The notes: generated by a model from the sequence alone, not told the origin. A stretch of 64,000 nucleotides of DNA from WHSW01 sp963846165 (GCA_963846165.1 CAWJUU010000008.1:124001-188000), one strand, 5' to 3'. Positions 11,802 to 20,254 are shown, counted from the stretch's first letter. Numbers and translations are program-made.

Positions 11802-12126
11802 ATGCCGCCACGCGGAGTCAAGAAGGGCAGCAAGCGCGCCCGCCAGTACGAGCACGTGAAGAAGAGCGAGAAGCGGGCGGGCCGCTCCGAGCGCCGCGCG
11901 GAGGAGATCGCGGCGCGGACCGTGAACAAGGAAAAGGCGCGCCACGGCGAGTCGAAGACTCGCTCGAGAAGCTCGTCGGGCAGGCGCGGCGGCAAGCGCG
12001 CGGGGTCGCCCCGGTGGGCGCACTCGCGAGCAGCTCTACAACGAGGCGCGAAAGCTCAACATCTCCGGCCGCTCCGGGATGAGCAAGAAGCAGCTGCTCG
12101 CCGCGGTCAACCGCAAGAAGGGCTGA
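11802..12126 (+). CDS. small basic Rho-N/SAP-like 'plasmid stabilization' family protein (one frameshift)
   Basis: The N-terminal frame MPPRGVKKGSKRARQYEHVKKSEK...EEIAARTVNKEKARHGESK is the start of a common small actinobacterial protein. The C-terminal frame (GGRTREQLYNEARKLNISGRSGMSKKQLLAAVNRKKG) is a Rho-termination-factor-N-like helical motif. An extra C in the CCCC run near 12017 separates the two. The joined product is 107 aa, highly basic and likely nucleic-acid binding. ATG 11802 is preceded by GTAAGGAGACAGC, a good Shine-Dalgarno context. Confidence 0.75.
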
Positions 12127-12146
12127 CGTTGGCCCAAAGCGAACGG

Positions 12147-12656
12147 CTATGAGGCGTCTAGCCCTTCGCCGTCGTAGTAGTCGATGCTGCTCGAGCGGCG
12201 GACGATCACGTCGTCATCACGGTTGCCGGTCCAGACAGCGATCTTGTAGCTGTCGGGATACACCGTAGCCGCCGGATAGACGACTGCTGAGTACATCAGC
12301 AGCCGCGCCGGTTCGTCGGTGTCGTTCTGAACGGTGTGGCCTCCTTCGGGGCCTTTTGGGAAAAGGACCAGGTCCCAGGGCTCAAGCTGGTGCAGACCGT
12401 CCGGGTCGCGCAGCGTCGGCCGACCGGAGAGCACGAGCAACCACTCCTCCTCCGCGTACTCGTAGTGGTAGGGACCCATCGACTCGCCGGGCGGGAGCTC
12501 GTAGACACTGGTGCCGGACTGCTTGGCGCCCAGTGAAGGGCCGAGCCGCGCCATCCCGCAGCGAAAACCAGCCGGATCGTCGTCGTCGTAGACGAACTCC
12601 GGGTGGGTGATGTTGATCCGTCTCACGACCGGCGCCCTAATGTCGGCCCGGGGCAC
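12147..12656 (-). CDS. cupin-domain protein
   Basis: The product is 169 aa from GTG 12656. Residues about 55-130 form a small cupin barrel (ELPPGESMGPYHYEYAEEEW with metal-type His/Glu ligands, then PWDLVLFPKGPEGGHTVQND). Flanking strands end in IAVWTGNRDDDVIVRRSSSIDYYDG. Stand-alone cupins of this length bind sugars or small ligands, but the substrate cannot be inferred. It converges with the preceding small basic gene (20 bp between stops). Confidence 0.8.
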   Translation of the reverse strand: MPRADIRAPVVRRINITHPEFVYDDDDPAGFRCGMARLGPSLGAKQSGTSVYELPPGESMGPYHYEYAEEEWLLVLSGRPTLRDPDGLHQLEPWDLVLFPKGPEGGHTVQNDTDEPARLLMYSAVVYPAATVYPDSYKIAVWTGNRDDDVIVRRSSSIDYYDGEGLDAS

Positions 12657-12669
12657 CCAAACCGGACAA

Positions 12670-13167
12670 CTACGCGGCCGCTGCCGCCTCGCGCTCGGCG
12701 CGGCGCCGGGCGGCGTCGTGGCGCAGCTGTTCGTGCTCGACCTGGCGCTTGAGCTGCTGCAGGGAGCGGCGCAGGTGGCTGCGGAGAGCCGGCGCGGAGA
12801 CGAGCTCCGAGAGATAGCCGGGGATCCCGGCGCCGGCGACGCCGTAGGCGAACCGGAGCTCGACCCTGGTGCGGCTCTCGGCGACCTCGCGCAGGCGCCA
12901 GCGACCGCGCTGGTCGACCCCGGTCACCGACGACCAGGCCATGTCGCGCTCGTCGGTGAACTCGACCACCTCGATCAGTCCGCCGACCTCGGCCGAGCCG
13001 ACCTTGATCAGCATCCGGTAGCGGGCACCGAGGCCGATCCGCTGCTCTGAGACCACCTCCCAGCGGGTGACGCCCGACATGTAGTGGAGCGCGTTCGCGG
13101 GATCGACGATGTAGTCCCAGATCAGCTTCGGCGGGGCCGAGATCACGATCGACTCGTTGAGGCGCAT
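12670..13167 (-). CDS. SRPBCC (polyketide cyclase/dehydrase-like) family protein
   Basis: The product is 165 aa, starting MRLNESIVISAPPKLIWDYIVDPANALHYMSGVTRWEVVSEQRIGLGARYRMLIKVGS, a START/SRPBCC-fold lipid-pocket domain. A basic helical tail (QLKRQVEHEQLRHDAARRRAEREAAAAA) follows. Its ATG shares one base with the stop of the upstream acyltransferase (TGATG), implying coupling. The context suggests binding or modification of a hydrophobic ligand, which is an inference. Confidence 0.82.
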   Translation of the reverse strand: MRLNESIVISAPPKLIWDYIVDPANALHYMSGVTRWEVVSEQRIGLGARYRMLIKVGSAEVGGLIEVVEFTDERDMAWSSVTGVDQRGRWRLREVAESRTRVELRFAYGVAGAGIPGYLSELVSAPALRSHLRRSLQQLKRQVEHEQLRHDAARRRAEREAAAAA

Positions 13168-14171
13168 CAGCCGATCACCGGGAACCTGCGCTCGGCCGCG
13201 AGGCCGTCGAGCGTTTCCTGCATCACGCGAGTGACGTGTTCGTAGACCTCGCCGGCGTCGGGCTCCTCGCCGAACTGTTCGCGCAGGTCGATCGGCGCGA
13301 GGACCTCGATCGTGATCTTGGCCGGCAACGGGATGTGGCCGAGCAGGTCGCCGACGTTGACGATCCAGGGCAGCGCGATCGAGATCGGGATCACCTTCAG
13401 GCGCAGGAGCTTGTCGGCGCGGGTCAGCTTCGAGAGCCACGCCCCGCGGCTGAGGAAGAGCGCCGTCTCCTGGCCGCCGGCCGTGACCACGGGAACGATC
13501 GGCACATCGGCGGCGAGCGCGAGCTTGATGAACCCCTTGCGTCCCGCGAAGTCGATCTTGTTGCCCTCCCACGAGGGTCGATGGACCTCCCAGTCGCCGC
13601 CGGGGAAGACGAGCACCGCGGCGCCCGAGGCGAGCGCCGCCTCGGCGTGCTTGTGCGATGCCGCCATCGCGCCCCAGCGCCGCAGGTAGGGGCCGAACGG
13701 CGAGGCGAGGACGAGGTTGTGTGCGAGCTGGTAGAAGGGACGCTCGACGCCGAAGTAGGTCGTGAAGGCGAGCGGCAGGATGATCACCTCGGGGGACATG
13801 TTGCCGCCGGTGTGGTTGCCGACCAGCAGCACCGGGCCCTGCTCGGGCACGTTGCCCACGTTGCGCACCTCGGCCCGGTACCAGAGCGTCGCCGCCAGCC
13901 ACGAGAGCGGCAGGTTCTCGCGGATGTAATCGGGATCGCGGTCATCGAGGTCGGCGGTGAGCGCCTTCTGGGCCCGTTTCGCGGCAGCGCCGAGGACTTG
14001 GCCGGCGACGGTCCTACCCGCCCCGGCGACCCCACCGCCGATCCGCGCGAGCGCGCCCCCGGCGGCGCCCAGCGGCGCGAGTCGGTCGGCGAACGCGCCA
14101 CCGCGCTCTCCGCCGGCTTCGCCACCGCCGTTGGACTTCGCCTTGTCGGCGAGGGTCGCAGGATCAGCCAT
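13167..14171 (-). CDS. lysophospholipid acyltransferase family protein (PlsC-like)
   Basis: The product is 334 aa. After a variable N-terminus of about 90 residues come LSWLAATLWYRAEVRNVGNVPEQGPVLLVGNHTGGNMSPEV (acyltransferase block I with the catalytic His; the usual HX4D Asp is not in place, as in the NHxGGxxxPE/D variant group), then AAVLVFPGGDWEVHRPSWEG (block III-like) and VPIVPVVTAGG. It acylates a lipid or alcohol acceptor of unknown identity. It sits between the SCP2-hydrolase fusion and an SRPBCC protein on one transcript. Confidence 0.85.
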   Translation of the reverse strand: MADPATLADKAKSNGGGEAGGERGGAFADRLAPLGAAGGALARIGGGVAGAGRTVAGQVLGAAAKRAQKALTADLDDRDPDYIRENLPLSWLAATLWYRAEVRNVGNVPEQGPVLLVGNHTGGNMSPEVIILPLAFTTYFGVERPFYQLAHNLVLASPFGPYLRRWGAMAASHKHAEAALASGAAVLVFPGGDWEVHRPSWEGNKIDFAGRKGFIKLALAADVPIVPVVTAGGQETALFLSRGAWLSKLTRADKLLRLKVIPISIALPWIVNVGDLLGHIPLPAKITIEVLAPIDLREQFGEEPDAGEVYEHVTRVMQETLDGLAAERRFPVIG

Positions 14172-14220
14172 CGGGGGCGATCTTAGTGCCTAGGCAGAGG
14201 CCGAGCGGAGCCTCAAATGA

Positions 14221-15512
14221 TCAGACCGCTGCGCGGCGGGTTAGCGCGCGAGCAAGCCGGCTGCGACGCCCGCCGTGCGCGGTGGGAGCGCGCGAGGACG
14301 CCGCAATCTGTTCGCGAACCAGGCGGTTGGTGCGCTCGGGGAGCTCGACCTGGGGCACGTGGCCGCAGTCCTCGAGGATCACCTGGCGCGCGGCGGGCAG
14401 CGCCGTGGCCACGTGGGGAGCGAAGCCGGCGGGGATGATCCGGTCCTGATCGCCCCAGACGAACAGCGCCGGTGGCCGCAGCTCGGCAAGGCGGGCGTAG
14501 AACCCGTCCTCGCCGCGGGCTTCGTCGAGGTAGATGTTCCTCGCGGCGGCGAAGAAGGCAACACGCGCGGCGCGCGAGCGGTAGGCGTGGCAGAACTCTT
14601 CGATCGCGACATCGGCGGCCGCCGGGTCGAGCCGCTCGGGCTCGGCGAAGAGGCCCCAGAACTGCTCGCGGACGGTCGCGGCCCGCAGCGGATGGGGGAT
14701 CACCGCCAACTCAGGTCGCAGCAGCCGCACCAGCGGGACGAGCTGGCGGCGGCGGAAGGCGAGCGCGGGGGCGAGCAGGCTCAGGCTCGCGACCCGCTCG
14801 GGTTCGGCGAACGCGACCTCGAGCGCGATTCGCCCGCCCATCGAGTTACCGATTAGGTGGGCGCGGTCGATCGCCATCGCGTCCAGGTAGCCGCGGACCG
14901 CGTCGGCGAACCAGTGCGCGTCGTAGGGAGCGCGTGCGGGCTTCGCCGAGGAACCGAATCCGGGTAGGTCGAGCGCGTGAACGGTGCAATCGCCGGCGAG
15001 CGCCGCGACCGTCCCGAAGAACGAGGCCTTGTTCGATCCAAGTCCGTGCAGGCAGAGCACCTGCTCGCGCCCGTCGCCGGCGATCAGGGCCGTGATCCGC
15101 GCCTGTGGCGTCTCGACGTCGGTGATCCGCAGCAGCGGGTCGCGCCCGCCGGGGAGGTGGAAGAGGCCCTCGAAGCCGAGCGCGAGATCGAGGTCGCCGC
15201 GGGCATGCAGCCGGCGCTGTGAAAATGCATCGAGCCCCGAGACCCGGCCCTCGCGGAGCGCGAGCCAGGTCGAAGCGTCGGTGCCGATGACGACGTCGGG
15301 CTCGTGGGTGGGGAGGGGTGGACCTCGCAGCGGGGTCCGTGGACGCACACCTCCCACGTCCGCCCGACGTCGCCGAGCCGGATCTGGAAGGTGGCGGCGA
15401 AATCCGGGGGCGCACCGATGTAGCGGCTCGGCAGCTCCGAAAACGCCGCCAGCACACGCTGTGAGCGCTGCTCCTGCAGCGAGGTGGGCCCCTGCGTTTG
15501 TGGCCTGCCCAT
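14221..15512 (-). CDS. SCP2-like domain fused to alpha/beta hydrolase (one frameshift)
   Basis: Translation from ATG 15512 gives MGRPQTQGPTSLQEQRSQR and a domain of about 110 residues resembling SCP2 sterol-carrier proteins (FAATFQIRLGDVGRTWEVCVHG...ASTWLALREGRVSGLDAF...GDLDLALGFEGLF). An alpha/beta hydrolase follows, with VLCLHGLGSNKASF (oxyanion), the nucleophile elbow GNSMGG, the acid WGDQDRIIP and the histidine DCGHVPQVE. A missing base near 15310 breaks the frame inside the SCP2 part. About 430 aa in all. It heads a lipid-type operon with an acyltransferase and an SRPBCC protein. Confidence 0.82.
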
Positions 15513-15573
15513 GCGCGCGCCACGTTAGCGATCGGGTCGGGCGAGGCCCCGGATCGCCCCCCGAACAGCCCGT

Positions 15574-15588
15574 AAATACCGTGTATTT
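15574..15588. promoter_or_regulatory. AT-rich inverted repeat between divergent genes
   Basis: AAATAC-CGT-GTATTT is a 6-bp perfect inverted repeat in the 156-bp divergent spacer between the SCP2-hydrolase gene and cysS. It stands out in otherwise >65% GC sequence and could be an operator. No regulator is known for it. Confidence 0.3.
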
Positions 15589-15668
15589 GTGGAAATCGGA
15601 GCGTCAGGTGAGCCGGTGGAATCGGCGCCGGGGTCACGGTCGCTGCGCTTGCGCATAGCATCGCAATC

Positions 15669-17027
15669 GTGCGAGAGGTGAGGATCAGGGACACGCTCAG
15701 CGGCGAGTTGGCGACGCTCGACCCGCGCGACCCGCCCGAGGTCGAGATCTATGCCTGTGGCCCGACCGTGTACTCGCGCCTCCATGTCGGCAACGCGCGC
15801 CCGTACGTGATCTTCACGCTCCTGCGCCGGTTCCTCGCCCACGAGGGCTGGATGCCGCGCCTGGTGATCAATGTCACCGACATCAACGACAAGATCTACG
15901 ACGCCGCGCGCGCGGCGGGGGTCGCCTCGGCGGACCACGCCGCCGAGATGACGCGGCTCTATTTCGAGGACACCGGCCGGCTCGGGATCGGCCGGCCCGA
16001 CGCCGAGCCGTTGGCGACCGAGACGATCGCCGAGATCGTCGCCCTGATCGAGGCTCTGGTCGAGTCGGGCCACGCCTATGAGTCGAGCGGCGACGTCTAC
16101 TTTCGGGTTCGCAGCTTCGACGCCTACGGCAAGCTCTCCAACCGCGATCCGGCCGAGATGGACCAGGGCGAGGAGGCGGGGACCGCCGAGCTCAAGGAGG
16201 ACCCGCTGGACTTCGCGCTCTGGAAGGCGCGCAAGGAGGGTGAGGACACCGCCTGGCCCTCGCCGTGGGGGGAGGGGCGCCCTGGTTGGCACATCGAGTG
16301 CTCGGCGATGGCCGAGAAGCTGCTCGGCACCGACTTCGCCATCCACGGTGGCGGCTCGGACCTCGTCTTTCCCCACCACGAGAACGAGATCGCGCAGACC
16401 GAGGCGGCGCGCGGCGTGCCCCTGGCGCGGATCTGGATGCACAACGGGATGGTCCGAATCGCCGACGAGAAGATGTCGAAGTCGCTTGGCAACATCTTCC
16501 AGCTCTCCGAGGCCCTCGACCGCTACGGCGCCGAGGCGGTCGTCGCCTACCTCAGCTCCGGCCACTACCGACAGCCGCTCGAGTTCTCCGAGCGGGCGAT
16601 GGAGGAGTCGTCGGCGCGGCTCGAGCGGATCCGCAACTACCTCGCGGAGGCACCAGGCGCCGACGGTGAGGAGGACCCATTCGTGGCCGTGCGCCGGGCG
16701 GCGTTCCTCGAGGCGCTCGCGGACGACTTCAACACCCCGCGCGCCTGGGCGGCGCTATTCGAGCTCGTTGCCGAGGGCAACCGCCGGCCACTTCCCGGGG
16801 CGCGCGCCGCGCTCGCCGAGCTGCTCGGCCTGCTCGGGCTCGAGTCGCTGCTGGAGCCGGCCAGCGAGCAGGCCGACCCGGAGGCGGAGCGCCTGCTCGG
16901 TGAGCGCGAGGCGGCGCGGGAAGCGCGCGATTTCGAGCGCGCCGACCGGATCCGCGACGAGCTCGCCGCGCTCGGCTGGGAGGTGCGCGACACGCCTGAG
17001 GGCGCCCGGCTGCGCCGGAGGGCCTGA
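15669..17027 (+). CDS. cysS: cysteinyl-tRNA synthetase
   Basis: CysS charges tRNA-Cys. The 452-aa class I synthetase has YACGPTVYSRLHVGNARPYVIF (HIGH-like motif; zinc ligand Cys), the second zinc-site segment GRPGWHIECSAMA...GGGSDLVFPHHENEIAQ, and the KMSK loop EKMSKSLGN. The DALR-type C-terminal region ends ERADRIRDELAALGWEVRDTPEGARLRR. The start is GTG 15669. The paralogue MshC for mycothiol synthesis is shorter and lacks this C-terminus, so CysS is the better call. rlmB follows after five bases. Confidence 0.96.
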   Translation: MREVRIRDTLSGELATLDPRDPPEVEIYACGPTVYSRLHVGNARPYVIFTLLRRFLAHEGWMPRLVINVTDINDKIYDAARAAGVASADHAAEMTRLYFEDTGRLGIGRPDAEPLATETIAEIVALIEALVESGHAYESSGDVYFRVRSFDAYGKLSNRDPAEMDQGEEAGTAELKEDPLDFALWKARKEGEDTAWPSPWGEGRPGWHIECSAMAEKLLGTDFAIHGGGSDLVFPHHENEIAQTEAARGVPLARIWMHNGMVRIADEKMSKSLGNIFQLSEALDRYGAEAVVAYLSSGHYRQPLEFSERAMEESSARLERIRNYLAEAPGADGEEDPFVAVRRAAFLEALADDFNTPRAWAALFELVAEGNRRPLPGARAALAELLGLLGLESLLEPASEQADPEAERLLGEREAAREARDFERADRIRDELAALGWEVRDTPEGARLRRRA

Positions 17028-17032
17028 TCGCG

Positions 17033-17716
17033 GTGTCGGGCGGGCGACCCGCGATCGAGCCCGGGGCCGAGGTCGTCTACGGCCGCCGGGCGGTCACCGA
17101 GGCCAACCGGGGTCGCCGCCGGGTGCGCCGGACCTGGACCAGCGTCGACCTCGAGCCTGCGGAGCTCACCCGGCTCGCGGGCTCGCCCGAGCACCAGGGG
17201 ATCGTGGCCGAGGTCGATCCGTATCCCTACGCCGATCCCGAGACCCTGCTCGAGGCGCCCGACTCCATGCTCGTCGCCCTCGACCAGGTCCAGGACCCTC
17301 ACAACCTGGGCGCCGTCTGCCGCTCGGCCGAGGCGGCGGGTGCGGGCGGGGTCGTGATCCCGACGCGGCGCTCGGCGTCCGTCACCGCGGCCGCGTGCAA
17401 GGCGTCCGCGGGCGCGATCGAGCACCTCGCCGTCGCCCGCGTGACCAACCTCGCCGAGTGGCTCGGCCGGGCGAAGCAGGCCGGAGCCTGGATCTACGGC
17501 GCCGAGGCCCGCGCCGAGACGCCCTACACGCAGACCGATCTCGCCGGCAAGGTCGTGCTCGTGCTCGGCAGCGAGGGCAAGGGCCTGCGTTCCCGGGTGG
17601 CGGACACCTGCGATGTCCTGGTCTCGATTCCGGTGCGGGGTAGGGTGTCGTCGCTGAACGTCTCCGCCGCCGCGGCAGCGTTGCTGTTCGAGGCGGTTCG
17701 GCAGCGGGGGGCCTAG
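17033..17716 (+). CDS. rlmB: 23S rRNA (guanosine-2'-O-)-methyltransferase RlmB / TrmH family
   Basis: The 227-aa SPOUT methyltransferase modifies rRNA with a 2'-O-methyl group. An N-terminal substrate-binding segment (VVYGRRAVTEANRG) is followed by motif 1 LDQVQDPHNLGAVCRSAEAAGAGGVVIP, motif 2 VLVLGSEGKGLR and motif 3 VSIPVRGRVSSLNVSAAAAALLFE. It starts at GTG 17033, five bases after cysS. A structured intergenic repeat begins 16 bp after its stop codon. Confidence 0.95.
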   Translation: MSGGRPAIEPGAEVVYGRRAVTEANRGRRRVRRTWTSVDLEPAELTRLAGSPEHQGIVAEVDPYPYADPETLLEAPDSMLVALDQVQDPHNLGAVCRSAEAAGAGGVVIPTRRSASVTAAACKASAGAIEHLAVARVTNLAEWLGRAKQAGAWIYGAEARAETPYTQTDLAGKVVLVLGSEGKGLRSRVADTCDVLVSIPVRGRVSSLNVSAAAAALLFEAVRQRGA

Positions 17717-17732
17717 GGCGACGAGGCTGGGC

Positions 17733-18076
17733 GCGTTCCGCTCGGGCCGAGTCGGGGTGCGGTGCCTGGTCGGTTGTCGGTGAGGGAGGGAGTCGTGCCT
17801 GGCGCGGGCGCCTTCGGTTGGCCTCGGCCGTAGCTGGCGCATTCTTCTCGCTATCCGAGAATAAGGCGCCAATCGGGCCCTCGGCGAGCGCGTCAACTCG
17901 CCGTTCGATCGTGCGTCGAGCTTTAAAGGAGAGTTGTTGCTCTATGGCGACATCAACCTCGGACTCGACGCCGAGGGACGGTTGAGTCCGGGGTTTGCGA
18001 CCTGCGCTCGCACCCGGCCTCCTCTCACTGCAAAACGAACCCCGCCTCGGACTCGGCGAGGGCTTGAGCGGAACGC
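17733..18076. repeat. palindromic intergenic element, copy 1
   Basis: This copy is bounded by the inverted repeat GCGTTCCGCTC (17733-17743) / GAGCGGAACGC (18066-18076). Inner arms are GGTGAGGGAGGG (about 17779-17790) and CCTCCTCTCACTGC (18018-18031). Hairpin A spans 17835-17871: outer stem TGGCGC/GCGCCA, inner stem TTCTCG-ctatc-CGAGAA. Hairpin B spans 17955-17995, a 15-bp stem AACCTCGGACTCGAC / GTTGAGTCCGGGGTT with two G-U wobbles. The same architecture recurs at 25688-26008 and, without hairpin B, at 60761-61020. No transposase or convincing ORF lies inside. With its flanks it accounts for the 599-bp gap between rlmB and sigH. Confidence 0.8.
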
Positions 18077-18089
18077 GGTCAGAGTTGGC

Positions 18090-18112
18090 GGGGGGTCTCT
18101 AACAAGCCCCCC
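18090..18112 (+). terminator. GC hairpin downstream of repeat copy 1
   Basis: GGGGGG (18090-18095) can pair with CCCCCC (18107-18112) across an 11-nt loop. There is no T-run, so it is only a possible terminator or attenuator upstream of the sigH promoter. Confidence 0.3.
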
Positions 18113-18160
18113 GGACGACGCCCTCAATATGCAACGGATCTTGCGAAAAGCTCGTGCAGG

Positions 18161-18190
18161 TTGACAGAACCATGTCGCCGCGCTTACACT
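18161..18190 (+). promoter_or_regulatory. sigma-70 type promoter of sigH
   Basis: TTGACA (18161-18166), an 18-bp spacer and TACACT (18185-18190) form a near-consensus housekeeping promoter. It lies about 125 bp before the sigH start and just beyond repeat copy 1. Confidence 0.7.
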
Positions 18191-18315
18191 GCCGTACATA
18201 AGGGTGAACTAAAGGTCGAGCTTTGACCCGCCGATCACTCTCAGGAAGAGGGCGCCTTTACGGGAGGTTCAGGCGCCACCGGTTCCAACCAAACCCGCAT
18301 GAACTTGGAGGACCA

Positions 18316-18993
18316 GTGGCCGCAACCACCCGACAGACGGCAACCGTCGCTTCGACCGCCCGCCGACCTGACTCTCAACCAGAGCTTGAGGATACGTACC
18401 TCGTCGCGCTCGCCAAGCGTGGTAGCGCCGACGCCTATGAGCGGATCGTCAAGCGCTACCGGGGCTTCGTCCGGCTCAAGGCGTCGTCCTACTTCCTGCT
18501 CGGCGGGGACTCGGACGACCTGATCCAGGAGGGGCTGGTCGGCCTCTACAAGGCGATCAGGGACTTCCGCACGGACCGCGAGTCGAGCTTTCGCAACTTC
18601 GCCGAGCTCTGCATCACCCGGCAGATCATCACCGCGGTGAAGACGGCGAGCCGCAACAAGCATGCCCCGCTGAACCAGTACATCTCCTTTGCTCAGTCGC
18701 CGGCGGCGTCGGGCGACGCCGAGACGACGCTGGAGGAGATCCTGCCGGGGCCGATCTCCGACGAGCCCTCTGAGCGAGTGATCGCAAGCGAGGAGCTGCA
18801 GGCGCTCGTCGGTTGCCTGTCGAGCGTGCTCTCGGAGCTCGAGAGCCAGGTGCTCTCGCTATATCTCGACGGCCACTCCTACGAGCAGATCGGCGAGCGG
18901 CTCGAGTGCGACACGAAGACAGTCGACAACGCGCTTCAGCGCGTCAAGCGCAAGGTTGCCGCCCACGTCTCGGGCCGCGAGGTCCTCGTCTAG
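18316..18993 (+). CDS. sigH: RNA polymerase sigma factor SigH (Spo0H-like, sigma-30 family)
   Basis: The product is 225 aa. Region 2 (YLVALAKRGSADAYERIVKRYRGFVRLKASSYFLLGGDSDDLIQEGLVGLYKAIRDF) and the following SFRNFAELCITRQIITAVKTASRNKHAPLN are typical of the SigH/Spo0H group. Region 4 is LSELESQVLSLYLDGHSYEQIGERLECDTKTVDNALQRVKRK. GTG 18316 is preceded by TTGGAGGACCA, a clear Shine-Dalgarno sequence, and gives VAATTRQTA. In actinobacteria of this type sigH lies between rlmB and tRNA-Thr, as here. Confidence 0.9.
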   Translation: MAATTRQTATVASTARRPDSQPELEDTYLVALAKRGSADAYERIVKRYRGFVRLKASSYFLLGGDSDDLIQEGLVGLYKAIRDFRTDRESSFRNFAELCITRQIITAVKTASRNKHAPLNQYISFAQSPAASGDAETTLEEILPGPISDEPSERVIASEELQALVGCLSSVLSELESQVLSLYLDGHSYEQIGERLECDTKTVDNALQRVKRKVAAHVSGREVLV

Positions 18994-19135
18994 GAGGCCG
19001 CGACTGCGCAGTTTGCTCCCTATAGGGGGCCAACTGCGCATTCGTCGTCGCCGATGCCGGCCAACAGTCGCCGCCGTCTCTGACCGCGCCGAACCGGCGC
19101 TGGATGTGCCAACGCGTAGATTTGAGCCGAGCACT

Positions 19136-19208
19136 GCCCGGATAGCTCAATTGGTAGAGCATCGCTCTTGTAAAGCGAAGGCTGTGGGTTCGAGTCCCAC
19201 TCCGGGCT
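19136..19208 (+). tRNA. tRNA-Thr (anticodon UGU)
   Basis: The 73-nt cloverleaf has acceptor stem GCCCGGA/TCCGGGC, a D-arm AGCTCAATTGGTAGAGC, anticodon stem TCGCT/AGCGA with loop CTTGTAA (anticodon TGT), and a T-arm GTGGGTTCGAGTCCCAC. CCA is not encoded. The next coding sequence begins with TTG only two bases after the discriminator base. Confidence 0.97.
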
Positions 19209-19209
19209 C

Positions 19210-20217
19210 TTGACGGACAGCGAGTTCACCTGGCGCGACGGGGAGCGGACCATCCACTTCCGCGCCGGGGTGATCTCCGAGTCGCCAGACATCCTCACCG
19301 GGCACGGCTTCGACTCCTATGAGCTGCTGACCACGGAGCGGGCGATGGGGGCGGCGCCGGTCGAGCTTGCCGAGGACTCAGCCTGCTTTCACCATGTCCC
19401 GCCCGGCCCCGTGAACGAGGTCGCGGCACGCCTGATCGGAGACGTCGGCGAGCGCGACCTGGTCGCCCTCGGCGGCGGCCGGGTGATCGACGCGGCGAAG
19501 GCGATCGCGGCCGTCCGGGGGGTGCGGGTCGCGGCGCTGCCGACGACGCTCTCGGGCGCCGAGATGACCCGTATCCACCGCCTGCCCACCGAGCACCAGG
19601 CGGCCAACGGGCTGGTGCGGCCCCAGGTCGTGCTCGCCGACCCGCCGGCGATGGTCAGCTTGGCCGAGGAGCGACTGCGAGCGAGCGCGATGAACGCGCT
19701 CGCGCACGGCGCCGACTCGCTCTACACGCCGCTCGCCAACCCGGTCTCCGAGCTGGCGGCGCTGCGCGGTGCGGGTCTGCTCTCAAAGGCGCTCGACACC
19801 GAGCGCGCCAAGCGCGACCCCGCGATCCTGGCGCTCGGTTCGGTGCTCTGCGCCTACGCGCTCGACTCGGCCTTGTTCGCGATCCACCACGTTGTCTGCC
19901 AGACGCTCGTTCGCGAGCTGCGGATCGCCCACGCGGAGGTGAACGCGACCATGTTGCCGCTGACGATGGAGGCGATGATCCCGCGCGCGGGCAAGCAGAT
20001 GACCGCACTTGCGCGGGCGCTCGGGGTCAAGCGGGCCGATCTGGCGAAGCGGATTCGCGAGCTCGGTGGAGGGACGCGGCGGTTGGCCGACCTCGGGCCC
20101 GACGAGGACCGGTTGAACGAGGTGGTGAACGCGATCCTGGCGCGCCCCGAGCTTCAGATGACGCCCGACCCACCCGGCGAGGCCGAGATCCGCGCGCTGA
20201 TCGAACGCGCCTGGTAG
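19210..20217 (+). CDS. iron-containing alcohol dehydrogenase family protein
   Basis: The product is 335 aa. It has a Rossmann-like half with RDLVALGGGRVIDAAKAIAAVRG and LPTTLSGAEMTRIHR, then a helical half with the metal-ligand segment SAMNALAHGADSLYTPLANP and HHVVCQTLVRELRIAHAEVNATMLP. Closest in style are maleylacetate reductase and glycerol-type Fe dehydrogenases; the substrate is not readable. The start TTG 19210 touches the 3' end of tRNA-Thr, so processing of the tRNA would liberate an essentially leaderless mRNA. It precedes the plsC-gpsA fusion, hence a glycerol/lipid link is conceivable. Confidence 0.82.
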   Translation: MTDSEFTWRDGERTIHFRAGVISESPDILTGHGFDSYELLTTERAMGAAPVELAEDSACFHHVPPGPVNEVAARLIGDVGERDLVALGGGRVIDAAKAIAAVRGVRVAALPTTLSGAEMTRIHRLPTEHQAANGLVRPQVVLADPPAMVSLAEERLRASAMNALAHGADSLYTPLANPVSELAALRGAGLLSKALDTERAKRDPAILALGSVLCAYALDSALFAIHHVVCQTLVRELRIAHAEVNATMLPLTMEAMIPRAGKQMTALARALGVKRADLAKRIRELGGGTRRLADLGPDEDRLNEVVNAILARPELQMTPDPPGEAEIRALIERAW

Positions 20218-20254
20218 TTGCAGGCAGTAACGCCGCCCACGCGCGGGGGTAGGC

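Noticed and set aside
10053..12023. 656-codon minus-strand open frame opposite the acyl-CoA synthetase
   Set aside because: The plus strand carries all ANL-superfamily motifs; the antisense frame has no recognisable fold.
17942..18199. Possible small proteins inside repeat copy 1 (and similar peptides in copies 2 and 3 on the minus strand)
   Set aside because: Short conserved peptide-like stretches occur in several frames, but conservation follows the paired arms and not codon structure; frames are not maintained among all three copies.
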